Positions 1 to 8,874 of a stretch of DNA of 64,000 nt are shown here, piece by piece (position 1 is the stretch's first letter; each line of letters opens with the position of its first letter). The stretch covers positions 13,170 to 77,169 of the forward strand of contig CAYMJJ010000003.1 of assembly GCA_964390445.1 (NCBI GenBank), in the 5' to 3' direction. Source of the DNA: Anderseniella sp964390445 (lineage in GTDB: Bacteria; Pseudomonadota; Alphaproteobacteria; Rhizobiales; Aestuariivirgaceae). Below the pieces are notes generated by a model, which was given only the letters and a program-made list of their open reading frames with translations, made no database searches and was not told the origin of the DNA. Position numbers and translations under genes: made by a program.

Positions 1-606
1 CCGATTGATACCCGCCGCAATCCGACCGCCGTTAACCTGATGGCCACCGAGCGCGGTACCGGCTGGTTCAAGCGCCATGTCATCACCCGCGTACCGCCGC
101 CGAACGCCGGCTTCATGCGCAAGGTCTATCCGGGCTTCCTGCAACTGACCGGCTTCATGACGATGAACCTCGACCGGCACATGGATGCCCACCGGGAGTT
201 GTACTGGCACCTCGTCGAAGGCGACGGTGACTCGGCTGAAAAGCACCAGGAATTCTACGACGAGTATCTGTCGGTCATGGACCTGACTGCCGAGTTCTAC
301 CTGCAGACCATCGAGAAGGTGTTCGTGAAGCAGGCTCTGCCAAAGGGCGAGTTCACCTACCGCGACATGCTGATCGAACCGGCATCCATCACCAACACCG
401 CCCTGATGACAGTTGAAGGTGAGCGCGACGACATTTCCGGCATCGGCCAGTCGGAAGCCGCGCACGAGCTTTGCCCCAATATCCCCGCGGAAAAGCGGTC
501 CCACTACCTGCAGGAGAAGGTTGGTCACTACGGCGTGTTCAACGGCTCCAGGTTCCGCGCCCACGTGGTGCCCCGCGTCGTACAGTTCATGGATCAGCAC
601 AACTGA
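1..606 (+). CDS. phaZ: Intracellular poly(3-hydroxybutyrate) depolymerase, 3' part (partial at window edge)
   Basis: The reading frame is open from base 1, so the gene starts outside the window and about 201 C-terminal codons are visible. The fragment matches the C-terminal half of intracellular PHB depolymerases of the alpha/beta-hydrolase fold, which release hydroxybutyrate from carbon-storage granules. The family's late catalytic elements appear to be present: an Asp in GERDD (about base 425) and a His in VGHYGVFNG (about base 525). The family assignment is firm and the residue roles come from the known fold. The next gene lies 117 bp downstream in the same direction, and no clear terminator separates them. 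Confidence 0.85.
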   Translation, partial: PIDTRRNPTAVNLMATERGTGWFKRHVITRVPPPNAGFMRKVYPGFLQLTGFMTMNLDRHMDAHRELYWHLVEGDGDSAEKHQEFYDEYLSVMDLTAEFYLQTIEKVFVKQALPKGEFTYRDMLIEPASITNTALMTVEGERDDISGIGQSEAAHELCPNIPAEKRSHYLQEKVGHYGVFNGSRFRAHVVPRVVQFMDQHN

Positions 607-723
607 CGGCGGGTGAGCCTCGCTCAAAGAGCTGCGCGATTGATCGCTGCGCGCGTTTCGTGACAGACTCGGCGCAAGTCGCCGGCCTTACGAATCAGCC
701 CCGGCGGGCGGGCCGACACGAAC

Positions 724-1485
724 ATGCCAATCAAGCATTTCAGGAAACTGATCGGGTATGCCCTGGCCGAGGAAGCGGCACCGGGGTCGCTGCAGCTTGA
801 CGGCCGCGAAGTACCGGTGCGTTACCGCCGCAACCCGCGCGCCCAGCGCATCGTCATGCGCATGGACAAGACCGGCAAGGGCATCGTGCTGACCGTGCCC
901 GACGGCACCAGCCACGCCCGTGCACACGAGTTCGCTAGGTCGCAATCCGGATGGATCTGGCAACGGCTTGAAGCAGCCGGTGACCAAAAGTATTCAGATG
1001 GCCTTGCCGGTGCCTCTATCATCGTGCGCGGCACCAGCCACGTGATCATTGCCGCCGAAGGCCGCGGTGTACCCGTCCACATTCGCGACCTGCCCGAACC
1101 CAGCCTTATGGTGCGCGGCGAACCCGAGCACATGGTCCGCAGGATCACGGATTTCCTGAAGCGCGAGGCGAAGGCTGACCTTGAGCGCACGTCGCGCGCC
1201 TATGCCGATGCAATGAACGTTTCATTCAAGACCATCACCGTTCGCGACACCACCAGCCGCTGGGGCTCGTGTTCGAGCACCGGCACGCTGTCCTATTCAT
1301 GGCGGCTGATCCTGGCACCGCCAAGGGTGCTGGACTATGTCGCGGCGCACGAGGTGGCGCACCTGCGCGAGATGAACCATGGCCCTGACTTCTGGGAGCT
1401 GGTGTACCGGCATTGCCCGCATACCGACATGGCACGAAAGTGGCTGCGCAAGAACGGCCATACGCTGCACAAGCTGCCGATCTGA
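724..1485 (+). CDS. YgjP/WLM-type zinc metallopeptidase (M48-like, DUF45)
   Basis: This 253-residue protein carries the zinc-protease motif HEVAHLREMNHGPDFW near residues 208-223, with the HExxH-type pair and a third His shortly after. The segment TTSRWGSCSSTGTLSYSWRL just before it is typical of the YgjP/DUF45 family. There is no signal peptide or membrane segment, so the protein is probably cytosolic. The physiological substrate of the family is not established. The ATG at 724 is the first in-frame start after the stop at 723. The gene is convergent with the PBP gene, 30 bp apart. Confidence 0.85.
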   Translation: MPIKHFRKLIGYALAEEAAPGSLQLDGREVPVRYRRNPRAQRIVMRMDKTGKGIVLTVPDGTSHARAHEFARSQSGWIWQRLEAAGDQKYSDGLAGASIIVRGTSHVIIAAEGRGVPVHIRDLPEPSLMVRGEPEHMVRRITDFLKREAKADLERTSRAYADAMNVSFKTITVRDTTSRWGSCSSTGTLSYSWRLILAPPRVLDYVAAHEVAHLREMNHGPDFWELVYRHCPHTDMARKWLRKNGHTLHKLPI

Positions 1486-1515
1486 AAGATTCCGGCGCGG
1501 AGTGCGAATGTTGGC

Positions 1516-3666
1516 TCAGCGTGTCTGCTGGAACTGCTCGCGGCGGCGTTCGCTGAAGGATTTTTCCCCTTGCGGCTGACGAATCTCCGGTTCAGGCGCG
1601 GGCTCGCCTGAGCCAAAGATGTTGCGCAGGCTGTCGACAAAACCGCCGCCATCATACTGCGCGGTGGCATCGGGATCAGGGGCGTATGCAATGGCCGGCT
1701 CATCCACCCCGTAGTACCCCGGCAACGGCACCGAATCCTTGTTGGCGTGGGCCGGAACCATGACCGAGGCAAAAATCCGCGCGGGCATCGACCCACCGGT
1801 CACGTCTTTGGTCGGCGAGTTGTCATCGTTGCCAACCCACACGCCGGCCACCAGGTGCGAGGTGTAGCCGATCAGCCATGCATCCCGGTAATCCTGCGAG
1901 GTGCCGGTCTTGCCGCCTGTTTCATGGTTCTCGATCCGGGCTGCCGTGCCGGTACCATCCTCAATGACCTGACGCAGCATGTAGTTCATGGCGCCAAGGC
2001 TTTCGAACGAGATGACCTGTCCCGGCCCGCCACCGGAGCGTTCATACAGCACCTTGCCTTCGCGGGTGGTGATGCGGGTGATCGCGTGGGGCAGCACGCC
2101 GCTGCCACCGTTGGCGAACGGCACATAGGCCGTGGTCATTTCCAGCAGCGAAACCTCCGAGGTGCCCAGTGCAATCGAGGCATTGGCCACCATCGGCGAT
2201 GAGATGCCCAGCCTGCGCGCGGTAGCCGCGACGTTGTCAGGACCCACTTCAACGGCCAGCTTTGCCGCGACAGTGTTGATGGACTTGGACAAGGCTGTGG
2301 TCAGGGAGACCGGGCCAAGATGCTTCTTCCTGTAGTTGTCTGGCGACCAGGTGCCGAAGGTGACGGGCTCGTCGATCTTGACGGTTTTCGGGGTCATGCC
2401 GGCATCAATGGCAGCCAGGTACACGAACGGCTTGAACGAAGAGCCAGGCTGGCGCCGCGCTTTCACGGCGCGGTTGAACTGGCTTTGGGCGTAGGACCGC
2501 CCGCCGATCATCGCACGCACCGCGCCGGTCGTGTCCATCACCACCATGGCGGCCTGGGTGGCGGTGAATTTCTTGCCGTTGGCTTCCAGTTCGGCTCGAA
2601 CAGCGTTTTCGGCAGACACCTGCAATTGCGGGTCGATGGTGGTTTCGACAACCACCGAATCCCTCAATTCACCGATCAACTCTGGCAGGCTTTCCGACAC
2701 CCAGTCGACCACGTAGCGTTTGGCAGAAATGTAGGAGGTGCCGGCCGAGCGCGCCTTGACGCCCGTGGTGGCATCGGCTTCTGCCTGGGTGATGAAACCT
2801 GCCTCGACCATGTCCTTGAGTACTTCGCGAGCCCGGGCGTTGGCACGCTCGGTCGAGGCAATGGGGTTGAGGCGGCTGGGTGCCTTGAGGACGGCTGCCA
2901 GCACCGCGGCTTCCGACAGGTTCACATCGCGGGCGGACTTGCCGAAGAATCTTTCGGCGGCCTTGTCGATGCCGGTGGCACCTGCGCCAAAGTATACCCG
3001 GTTCATGTAGAGCTGGAGGATCTCGTCCTTGGAGTACTTGCTCTCCAGCCACAGTGCCAGCACTGCTTCTTGCAGTTTGCGTTCGAGCGTACGCTCAGGT
3101 TTCAGGAACAGGTTCTTGGCAAGCTGCTGGGTCAGCGTCGATCCACCCTGGACCGTCGCGCCCGCGCGCCAATTGCTTACCAGCGCGCGCCCGATGCCGA
3201 TCGGATCGAGGCCAAAATGCGAATAGAACCGGCGGTCCTCGATGGCAATTATCGCCTGGGGCACGTATGGCGGCAACTCGTCGATACGCACCGCATCACC
3301 GAAGAAGGCACCGCGTTCTGCCAGCACCGAGCCATCGGCTGCCAACAGCATGATGCCTGGCTCTCGCTCGGGGATGTTGAACAGTCCCTGCTTGTCGAGG
3401 TTGACGAACAGGTAGCCGGTCATGGCAAACGCCGCGATTACTGCCCACAGGCCCAGCATCATGGTCCATGACATCAGCCGGAACAGCAGGGGACGCCGCC
3501 GTGCCCTGCCGCGCGGTGCGCTTGCGCTCTCGCTCTTGCGGCGCGGCCCCGGGCCTGAAAACACAGGCTCACGGCGCTGTGGCAATTTCTTCTTTCTGCC
3601 TAACCCCAACACTTCGAGCAATTCCTCGTGCTTGACCGGCACACACGCCGCCCACCGGCAAGGCAT
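1516..3666 (-). CDS. Class A penicillin-binding protein (PBP1A-type transglycosylase/transpeptidase)
   Basis: This bifunctional peptidoglycan synthase polymerises glycan strands and cross-links peptides at the inner membrane. Order of parts: basic cytosolic tail, one membrane segment (about residues 62-85), glycosyltransferase domain with EDRRFYSHFG, GGSTLTQQLAKNLFL and YMNRVYFGAGATG, then a transpeptidase domain with SxxK in PGSSFKPF (about 410), SxN in SKSIN and KTG in GGKTGTSQDYRD (about 585). The length of 716 residues fits the smaller PBP1A/1C-type enzymes. The ATG at 3666 was used; the basic N-terminus leaves a slightly shorter start possible. A CtrA-type motif lies 37-51 bp upstream of the start. 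Confidence 0.92.
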   Translation of the reverse strand: MPCRWAACVPVKHEELLEVLGLGRKKKLPQRREPVFSGPGPRRKSESASAPRGRARRRPLLFRLMSWTMMLGLWAVIAAFAMTGYLFVNLDKQGLFNIPEREPGIMLLAADGSVLAERGAFFGDAVRIDELPPYVPQAIIAIEDRRFYSHFGLDPIGIGRALVSNWRAGATVQGGSTLTQQLAKNLFLKPERTLERKLQEAVLALWLESKYSKDEILQLYMNRVYFGAGATGIDKAAERFFGKSARDVNLSEAAVLAAVLKAPSRLNPIASTERANARAREVLKDMVEAGFITQAEADATTGVKARSAGTSYISAKRYVVDWVSESLPELIGELRDSVVVETTIDPQLQVSAENAVRAELEANGKKFTATQAAMVVMDTTGAVRAMIGGRSYAQSQFNRAVKARRQPGSSFKPFVYLAAIDAGMTPKTVKIDEPVTFGTWSPDNYRKKHLGPVSLTTALSKSINTVAAKLAVEVGPDNVAATARRLGISSPMVANASIALGTSEVSLLEMTTAYVPFANGGSGVLPHAITRITTREGKVLYERSGGGPGQVISFESLGAMNYMLRQVIEDGTGTAARIENHETGGKTGTSQDYRDAWLIGYTSHLVAGVWVGNDDNSPTKDVTGGSMPARIFASVMVPAHANKDSVPLPGYYGVDEPAIAYAPDPDATAQYDGGGFVDSLRNIFGSGEPAPEPEIRQPQGEKSFSERRREQFQQTR

Positions 3667-3687
3667 GCGGCCAAGGTCTCGCGCAAC

Positions 3688-3742
3688 CCTAGAGGGTGCG
3701 GATTAACCAGTTGTTAATGCTACCGGCCAGCGCCGGATACAA
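3688..3742 (+). repeat. 55-nt contig-end duplicate, left copy
   Basis: The 55 bases immediately left of the N run are identical to the 55 bases immediately right of it (3843-3897). Exact contig-end identity of a fixed odd length on both sides of a 100-N spacer is what a de Bruijn assembler with k=55 leaves when overlapping contigs are scaffolded but not merged. This is probably one genomic copy. Confidence 0.85.
3703..3717. promoter_or_regulatory. Candidate CtrA binding site, TTAA-N7-TTAA
   Basis: The sequence TTAACCAGTTGTTAA is a full TTAA-N7-TTAA site, the consensus of the alphaproteobacterial cell-cycle regulator CtrA. It lies 37-51 bp upstream of the PBP start codon, where a promoter is expected. 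It is also part of a perfect inverted repeat, ATTAAC-N5-GTTAAT. The same motif recurs at 3858-3872 only because of the contig-end duplication. The motif is seen; binding is inferred. Confidence 0.45.
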
Positions 3743-3842
3743 NNNNNNNNNNNNNNNNNNNNNNNNNNNNNNNNNNNNNNNNNNNNNNNNNNNNNNNNNN
3801 NNNNNNNNNNNNNNNNNNNNNNNNNNNNNNNNNNNNNNNNNN
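3743..3842. other. Scaffold gap (100 N)
   Basis: A run of exactly 100 N, the conventional length for a gap of unknown size. The flanks overlap by 55 nt, so there may be no missing sequence. Confidence 0.98.
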
Positions 3843-3897
3843 CCTAGAGGGTGCGGATTAACCAGTTGTTAATGCTACCGGCCAGCGCCGGATACAA
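3843..3897 (+). repeat. 55-nt contig-end duplicate, right copy
   Basis: Identical to 3688-3742. Probably the same genomic copy read from the neighbouring contig, so the real PBP-gyrB intergenic distance is likely 155 bp shorter than shown. Confidence 0.85.
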
Positions 3898-3978
3898 GAT
3901 CATCACGCACCTCCGGCACGGCTTGACGTCGAAACGTGTCACTACAATGGCGATGCGCCGGCAAACTTCGCGGCGCTA

Positions 3979-4025
3979 GAGCATCATTTGATCAGACTGA
4001 ATCAACTGATCGAATAAAGATGCTC
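3979..4025. repeat. Rhizobial-type palindromic element, first palindrome
   Basis: Inverted repeat with outer arms GAGCATC / GATGCTC and inner arms GATCAG / CTGATC around an A/T-rich centre. The layout TAGAGCAT...ATGCTC with GATC arms is the one I know from short intergenic palindromes scattered in Hyphomicrobiales genomes. Together with the next palindrome it forms a unit of about 105 bp. Confidence 0.65.
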
Positions 4026-4038
4026 GCTTTGAAAGTGC

Positions 4039-4081
4039 TAGAGCAACTTTTAGCCGTTCAACTCGAACGGCTGTTGCTCTA
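4039..4081. repeat. Rhizobial-type palindromic element, second palindrome, containing the gyrB stop
   Basis: Near-perfect hairpin with arms TAGAGCAAC / GTTGCTCTA and AGCCGTTC / GAACGGCT, a 4-nt bulge and a 5-nt loop. Its outermost three bases (4079-4081) are the gyrB TAG stop codon on the minus strand, so the element abuts the coding end exactly. It could stabilise the gyrB mRNA 3' end or help termination, although no T-tract follows. Confidence 0.7.
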
Positions 4082-6508
4082 GACGTCGAGGTTGGCGACG
4101 GAAAGGGCATTTTCCCGGATGAAGTCGCGGCGCGGCTCGACAACGTCACCCATCAGCTTGGTGAACAGGTCATCCGCCTCGTCCAGTTCGGACACCTTGA
4201 CCCGCAGCAGCGAACGCACGTTCTTGTCAAGCGTGGTTTCCCAAAGCTGTTCCGGGTTCATTTCGCCGAGACCCTTGTAGCGCTGCATGGAAATGCCCTT
4301 GCGGCCTTGCGCGAAGACAGCATCGAGCAGGTCCATTGGCGAGTATATGGCGATTTCGACGTCCTTGCGGCGCAGCTTTGCCGGCCTTGCGTAGATCTCC
4401 TGCAGATGCGCGGCCAACCGGTCCAGCCGCATCGCCTCGGATGAGCCAAGCACGCGCGCGTCCAGGGTGTGGGCCTCCTTCACGCCGCGCAGTACGCGGG
4501 TGAAGACGAGGCCACCATCGGCGTCGACCTGCCCTTCCCAGCCGCGCTCGGTTTCCTCGGATGTGGAATCGAGCCGGCGGGCAATATAGCCTGCTGCTTC
4601 ACCGGCGCTCTCGCGCGAGGCCAGCACTTCGGGGTTGAAGGCTCCGGCAATCGCGGCCTGTTCGACGATGTTGCGGCCATAGCGTGAGTGCATGGCGTCG
4701 AGCGCAGAGCGTACCTGCAACGCCTTGTCGATGATGTCGCGCAGGTCGTCGCCAGCACGTTCCTCACCACTGGCAGTCACCAGCACGGTGTCGTCCATGC
4801 CCTGCCCGATCAGGAATTCCTCGAGCGCTGCGTCGTCCTTGAGGTACTGCTCGGACTGGCCGCGCTTGACCTTGTACAGCGGCGGTTGGGCGATATAGAG
4901 GTGGCCGCGCTCGATCAGTTCCGGCATCTGCCGATAGAAGAACGTGAGCAGCAGGGTTCGAATGTGGGCGCCGTCCACGTCGGCGTCAGTCATGATGATG
5001 ATCTTGTGGTAGCGCAGCTTGTCGGGGTTGAAGTCATCTCGCCCGATGCCTGTGCCCAGGGCGGTAATCAAGGTGCCTATTTCCTGGCTGCCCAGCATCT
5101 TGTCGAACCGGGCCCGCTCGACATTGAGTATCTTGCCGCGCAGCGGCAGCACAGCCTGGTTCTCGCGGTTGCGGGCCTGCTTGGCAGAGCCGCCTGCCGA
5201 GTCGCCTTCAACGATGAACAGCTCGGACTTGGCGGGGTCGCGCTCCTGGCAGTCTGCCAGCTTGCCGGGCAGCGAGGCGACATCCAGCGCGCCCTTTCGC
5301 CGGGTAAGTTCGCGCGCCTTGCGGGCAGCCTCGCGTGCAGCAGCGGCTTCGGCGACCTTGGTCACGATGGCGCGGGCTTCAGCGGGGTGTTCCTCGAACC
5401 AGGTGCTGAGGCCTTCGCCCACCGCACTTTCGACGATCGGGCGCACCTCCGAGGAGACCAGCTTGTCCTTGGTCTGCGACGAGAACTTCGGGTCAGGCAC
5501 CTTGACCGACAGCACGCAGGTCAGCCCTTCGCGGGCATCATCCCCGGACAACGACACCTTCTCGCGCTTGGCGATACCGCTTTCGTTGGCGTAATTGTTG
5601 ACAATGCGGGTCAGCGCACCGCGAAACCCTGCAAGGTGGGTGCCGCCGTCACGCTGCGGGATGTTGTTGGTGAAGCACAGCACGTTTTCGTGGTAGCTGT
5701 CGTTCCACCACAGGGCGCACTCCACCGTTACGTCATCGCGCTCAGTGGTGATGGAAATCGGCTCAGGCAACATTGGTTGCTTGGCGCGATCGAGGTACTT
5801 CACGAAGGCTGCAATGCCGCCCTCGTAGTGCAGGTCCACGGCTTTGGTTTCGACGCCGCGCTCATCGGCAACGTGAATGAACACTCCCGAATTGAGGAAC
5901 GCCAGTTCACGCAGCCGGTGCTCGATGGTGGCGTAGTCGAAGTCGACCTTCGTGAAGGTGTTGGTGCTGGGCAGGAAGGTGATCTCGGTGCCCTTGCGGT
6001 CGCCCTGTTCACCAACCACGGCAAGCGGCGCATCGGCCACCCCATGGGTGAAGCTCATGTGCCAGTGCTTGCCGCCACGCCAGATGTCGAGCTTGAGCCA
6101 ACTCGACAGGGCATTGACCACCGACACGCCCACGCCATGCAGGCCGCCTGACACCTTGTAGGAGTTCTGGTCGAACTTTCCGCCGGCATGCAGCTGGGTC
6201 ATGATGACTTCGGCTGCCGACACGCCTTCCTCTGTGTGCACGGCGGTCGGGATACCCCGGCCATTGTCCGACACCGAGCACGAGCCATCGGCATTGAGGC
6301 GCACGACCACTTGGTCGCAATGCCCGGCCAGCGCCTCGTCGATGGCGTTGTCGACGACCTCATAGATCATGTGGTGCAGGCCGGAGCCGTCATCGGTGTC
6401 GCCAATGTACATGCCGGGGCGCTTGCGCACCGCGTCGAGGCCCTTCAGAACCTTGATGCTGTCTGCGCCATATTCTTCCGGTACCGGTTGCCCGTTGTCG
6501 TCGCTCAT
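4079..6508 (-). CDS. gyrB: DNA gyrase subunit B
   Basis: ATPase subunit of the type II topoisomerase that introduces negative supercoils, acting as A2B2 with GyrA (not in this window). Seen: the GHKL ATPase motifs EVVDNAIDEALAG (about 50-60), DNGRGIP and GLHGVGVSVVNALS; the TOPRIM motifs VEGDSAGGSA (about 433) and DADVDGAHIR (about 506); and a C-terminus ending NLDV. The 809 residues match the usual length. The ATG start overlaps the recF stop as ATGA, so the two genes are probably translationally coupled. It is the last gene of the dnaA-dnaN-recF-gyrB run. Confidence 0.98.
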   Translation of the reverse strand: MSDDNGQPVPEEYGADSIKVLKGLDAVRKRPGMYIGDTDDGSGLHHMIYEVVDNAIDEALAGHCDQVVVRLNADGSCSVSDNGRGIPTAVHTEEGVSAAEVIMTQLHAGGKFDQNSYKVSGGLHGVGVSVVNALSSWLKLDIWRGGKHWHMSFTHGVADAPLAVVGEQGDRKGTEITFLPSTNTFTKVDFDYATIEHRLRELAFLNSGVFIHVADERGVETKAVDLHYEGGIAAFVKYLDRAKQPMLPEPISITTERDDVTVECALWWNDSYHENVLCFTNNIPQRDGGTHLAGFRGALTRIVNNYANESGIAKREKVSLSGDDAREGLTCVLSVKVPDPKFSSQTKDKLVSSEVRPIVESAVGEGLSTWFEEHPAEARAIVTKVAEAAAAREAARKARELTRRKGALDVASLPGKLADCQERDPAKSELFIVEGDSAGGSAKQARNRENQAVLPLRGKILNVERARFDKMLGSQEIGTLITALGTGIGRDDFNPDKLRYHKIIIMTDADVDGAHIRTLLLTFFYRQMPELIERGHLYIAQPPLYKVKRGQSEQYLKDDAALEEFLIGQGMDDTVLVTASGEERAGDDLRDIIDKALQVRSALDAMHSRYGRNIVEQAAIAGAFNPEVLASRESAGEAAGYIARRLDSTSEETERGWEGQVDADGGLVFTRVLRGVKEAHTLDARVLGSSEAMRLDRLAAHLQEIYARPAKLRRKDVEIAIYSPMDLLDAVFAQGRKGISMQRYKGLGEMNPEQLWETTLDKNVRSLLRVKVSELDEADDLFTKLMGDVVEPRRDFIRENALSVANLDV

Positions 6509-7701
6509 GCCGTTTCCTGTTCCGTTTCAGCGTGGCTCACCCGCCCGTCGCTGACCTGGTAAATTTCCATCGAACCCGATGTTGCCTCGAACAGATGCCT
6601 GTCCGTTCCTGTCATCCACGCCTGGGAGCCCAAGTCGCGCAATTCATCCATCAACGCACCGCGCCGGACCACATCGAGGTGGGCCGCAACCTCGTCAAGC
6701 AACAGCAGCGGCGCTGCGCCATCAAACGTCTCGCGGACCGCTCTTGCCTGGGCCAGTACCAGCCCCAGCAACAGCGCTTTCTGCTCACCCGTAGAGCACA
6801 GCCGGGCTTCCATCTGGCGTGGACCATGCACCACCAGCAGATCCGACCTGTGCGCGCCACGTAGCGTTCTGCCAGCACCAGCATCGACCTTACGCGAATC
6901 AGCGAGCAGTGTACGATATTCGTCCTCGATCTGCACCGCTGGACGGTCAATTAATTGCTGCTCCAGCTCACCGTCCACACTGACTTCAGACCACGGAAAT
7001 GCACTGTTGCGCGCCCCGTCCCGGGCTTCGGCAACAAACCTGGACACCGTCGCCATGGCAGCATTGCGCGCCGCTGCCACGGCAACCGCGACGCCTGCAA
7101 GTTGCGCCTCGACACTGTCGAGCCATTGCGACTGCGGACGCTCGTCCGCCAGCAGCCGGTTGCGTTCGCGCAGCAGCCGTTCAAGCGCGTTGACCCTGGT
7201 GCCGTGCCCGGCATCAAACACCGCCGTGAGACGGTCGACATAGCGCCGCCTGTCCCCGGCAGGGCCGGCAAACAGGCGATCCATGGCAGGCGTCAACCAC
7301 AACATGCGCACATGGCCTGCCAGCGCGCCGGCGCTGCGCTGAACCTGGCCGTCGATGCGCACCTCGCGAGCCAGTGGCGTCTGGTCTTCATCGACATCAT
7401 CACCCGCACCAGCAGCAGGTGACCATCCGGTGCCAAGCCGTGTCTGCAAGCCGCCGTCATCAACCACCGCCGATACCGCCCACCCGCTGCGCCCGCCGGC
7501 CTGCACGAGGTCTTCGAACGGTGCGCCGCGCAAGCCGCGGCCGGGCATCAGCAGCGAAATTGCTTCCAGCACGTTGGTCTTGCCCGCCCCATTGTGACCA
7601 GCAAGCACCACCAGCGCCGCAGTCGGCTCCAGCCGCGTGACGTCATGGTTGCGGAATGCGCTCAGCGTCAGGCTGGTCAGTGCAAGTTTTGGTGTTGTCA
7701 C
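6505..7701 (-). CDS. recF: DNA replication and repair protein RecF
   Basis: SMC-like ABC ATPase that, with RecO and RecR, loads RecA at single-strand gaps. Visible: Walker A GHNGAGKTNVLEAI (about 35-48), an RGAPFEDLV segment, the signature-like CSTGEQKALLLGLVLAQ and Walker B LLLLDEVAAHLD near the C-terminus. There is no ATG near the N-terminus. I chose GTG at 7701; a TTG one codon upstream (7704) is possible. A GGGAGA stretch lies about 12 nt upstream. It is separated from dnaN by 63 nt and overlaps gyrB by 4 nt. Confidence 0.95.
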   Translation of the reverse strand: MTTPKLALTSLTLSAFRNHDVTRLEPTAALVVLAGHNGAGKTNVLEAISLLMPGRGLRGAPFEDLVQAGGRSGWAVSAVVDDGGLQTRLGTGWSPAAGAGDDVDEDQTPLAREVRIDGQVQRSAGALAGHVRMLWLTPAMDRLFAGPAGDRRRYVDRLTAVFDAGHGTRVNALERLLRERNRLLADERPQSQWLDSVEAQLAGVAVAVAAARNAAMATVSRFVAEARDGARNSAFPWSEVSVDGELEQQLIDRPAVQIEDEYRTLLADSRKVDAGAGRTLRGAHRSDLLVVHGPRQMEARLCSTGEQKALLLGLVLAQARAVRETFDGAAPLLLLDEVAAHLDVVRRGALMDELRDLGSQAWMTGTDRHLFEATSGSMEIYQVSDGRVSHAETEQETA

Positions 7702-7764
7702 CAAGGCGAATGGCTCTCCCGGCGCAAATCGTCGTCGCTGGCCCGCAGTTGGCGGGTTAGCAGG

Positions 7765-8874
7765 TTAGACGCGCATCGGCATCAGCACGTACAGCACCCG
7801 GTCGTCTGCAGCATCCCTCAATATGGTGGGTGAGCCCGAGTCAGACAACATGAACGTGATGCTGTCGCCCTTGAACTGCCCGGCGATGTCGAGCAGGTAG
7901 CGCGAGTTGAAACCGACGTCGATCGGATCATCCGAATAGCCCGCTGCGATTTCTTCCTCGGCTGAACCTGAATCTGGGTTGTTGACGGTCAGCGTCAGCC
8001 GGTCCGGGGCAATATTGAGCTTTACCGCCCGGCCCTTCTCGCTGGAAATTGTCGAGACCCGATCGACTGCCTGGGCAAACAGCCTGGTGTCCACCTCGAG
8101 CTGCTTGTCGTTGCCGGTCGGAATGACGCGCTCATAATCAGGGAAAGTGCCGTCGATCAGTTTCGAGGTCAGCACCAGCCGGTCCATCTCGAAGCGGATC
8201 TTGGAGGCCGACAGCGACACGGCTACATCACCGTTTTCGTCCTCGATCAGCTTGACCAGTTCGAGCACGGTCTTGCGCGGCACGATGACACCGGGCATCC
8301 CGGCGGCACCCGCCGGTGCCGGCAGCTCGACGCGGGCCAGCCGGTGACCGTCGGTGGCGACAGCGCGCATCTGGCCATTGTCGAGGGCATGCAGGTAGAT
8401 ACCGTTGAGGTAGTAGCGGGTTTCCTCGGTGGAAATGGCAAACCGCGTCTTGTCGATCATCTGCTTCAGGTCGGCGGCAGAGATCGTGAAGGCGTGCGTC
8501 GGATCACCGCTGGCGAGATCGGGAAAATCCTGCGGAGGCAACGCCTGCAGCGAAAACCGCGAGCGGCCTGCAATGACGGCCAGGCGGCCCTCGTCCGGAC
8601 CCTGTTCCAGTTGCAGCTGGGCACCGTCGGGCAACTTGCGCACGATGTCGTACAGCATGTGCGCCGGCACCGTGGTCGAGCCCTGCTGGGCCACGTCGGC
8701 TGCGGTCTCCTCAACAATCTCGATGTCAAGGTCGGTGGCGGTCAGCTTCAGGCCTGCGCCATCTGCCTGCAACAGCACGTTCGACAGGATGGGTATGGTA
8801 TTGCGCCGCTCGACCACGGACTGAACGTGATTGAGGGATTTCAGAAACGTACCGCGCTCTATGGTAACCCGCAT
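7765..8874 (-). CDS. dnaN: DNA polymerase III beta sliding clamp
   Basis: Ring-shaped processivity clamp that tethers DNA polymerase III and other clamp-binding proteins to DNA. The 369 residues span three clamp-fold repeats. Characteristic pieces are FLKSLNHVQSVVERRNTIPI at the N-terminus, RYYLNGIYLH in the middle and the ending VLYVLMPMRV. The ATG at 8874 gives the usual family start. It lies between dnaA and recF on the same strand. The 238-bp gap from dnaA holds a weak terminator-like element and one DnaA-box-like sequence, so dnaN may have its own promoter. Confidence 0.98.
   Translation of the reverse strand: MRVTIERGTFLKSLNHVQSVVERRNTIPILSNVLLQADGAGLKLTATDLDIEIVEETAADVAQQGSTTVPAHMLYDIVRKLPDGAQLQLEQGPDEGRLAVIAGRSRFSLQALPPQDFPDLASGDPTHAFTISAADLKQMIDKTRFAISTEETRYYLNGIYLHALDNGQMRAVATDGHRLARVELPAPAGAAGMPGVIVPRKTVLELVKLIEDENGDVAVSLSASKIRFEMDRLVLTSKLIDGTFPDYERVIPTGNDKQLEVDTRLFAQAVDRVSTISSEKGRAVKLNIAPDRLTLTVNNPDSGSAEEEIAAGYSDDPIDVGFNSRYLLDIAGQFKGDSITFMLSDSGSPTILRDAADDRVLYVLMPMRV

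Larger units (their letters stand above)
3667..4078. other. Intergenic region with scaffold gap and palindromic repeats
   Basis: No gene is visible between the PBP gene and the end of gyrB. The stretch holds the presumed PBP promoter region, 100 N, a second copy of the 55 nt that precede the N run, about 80 nt of unique sequence, and then two adjacent palindromes reaching into the gyrB stop codon. Confidence 0.9.

Noticed and set aside
2320..3471. Large plus-strand ORF antisense to the PBP gene
   Set aside because: The minus-strand frame has full catalytic motifs. The antisense frame has no recognisable domain and is a GC-rich codon-bias shadow.
4688..6151. 487-codon plus-strand ORF antisense to gyrB
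   Set aside because: Shadow of gyrB; composition is His/Gln/Val-rich as expected from antisense translation, and no family is recognised.
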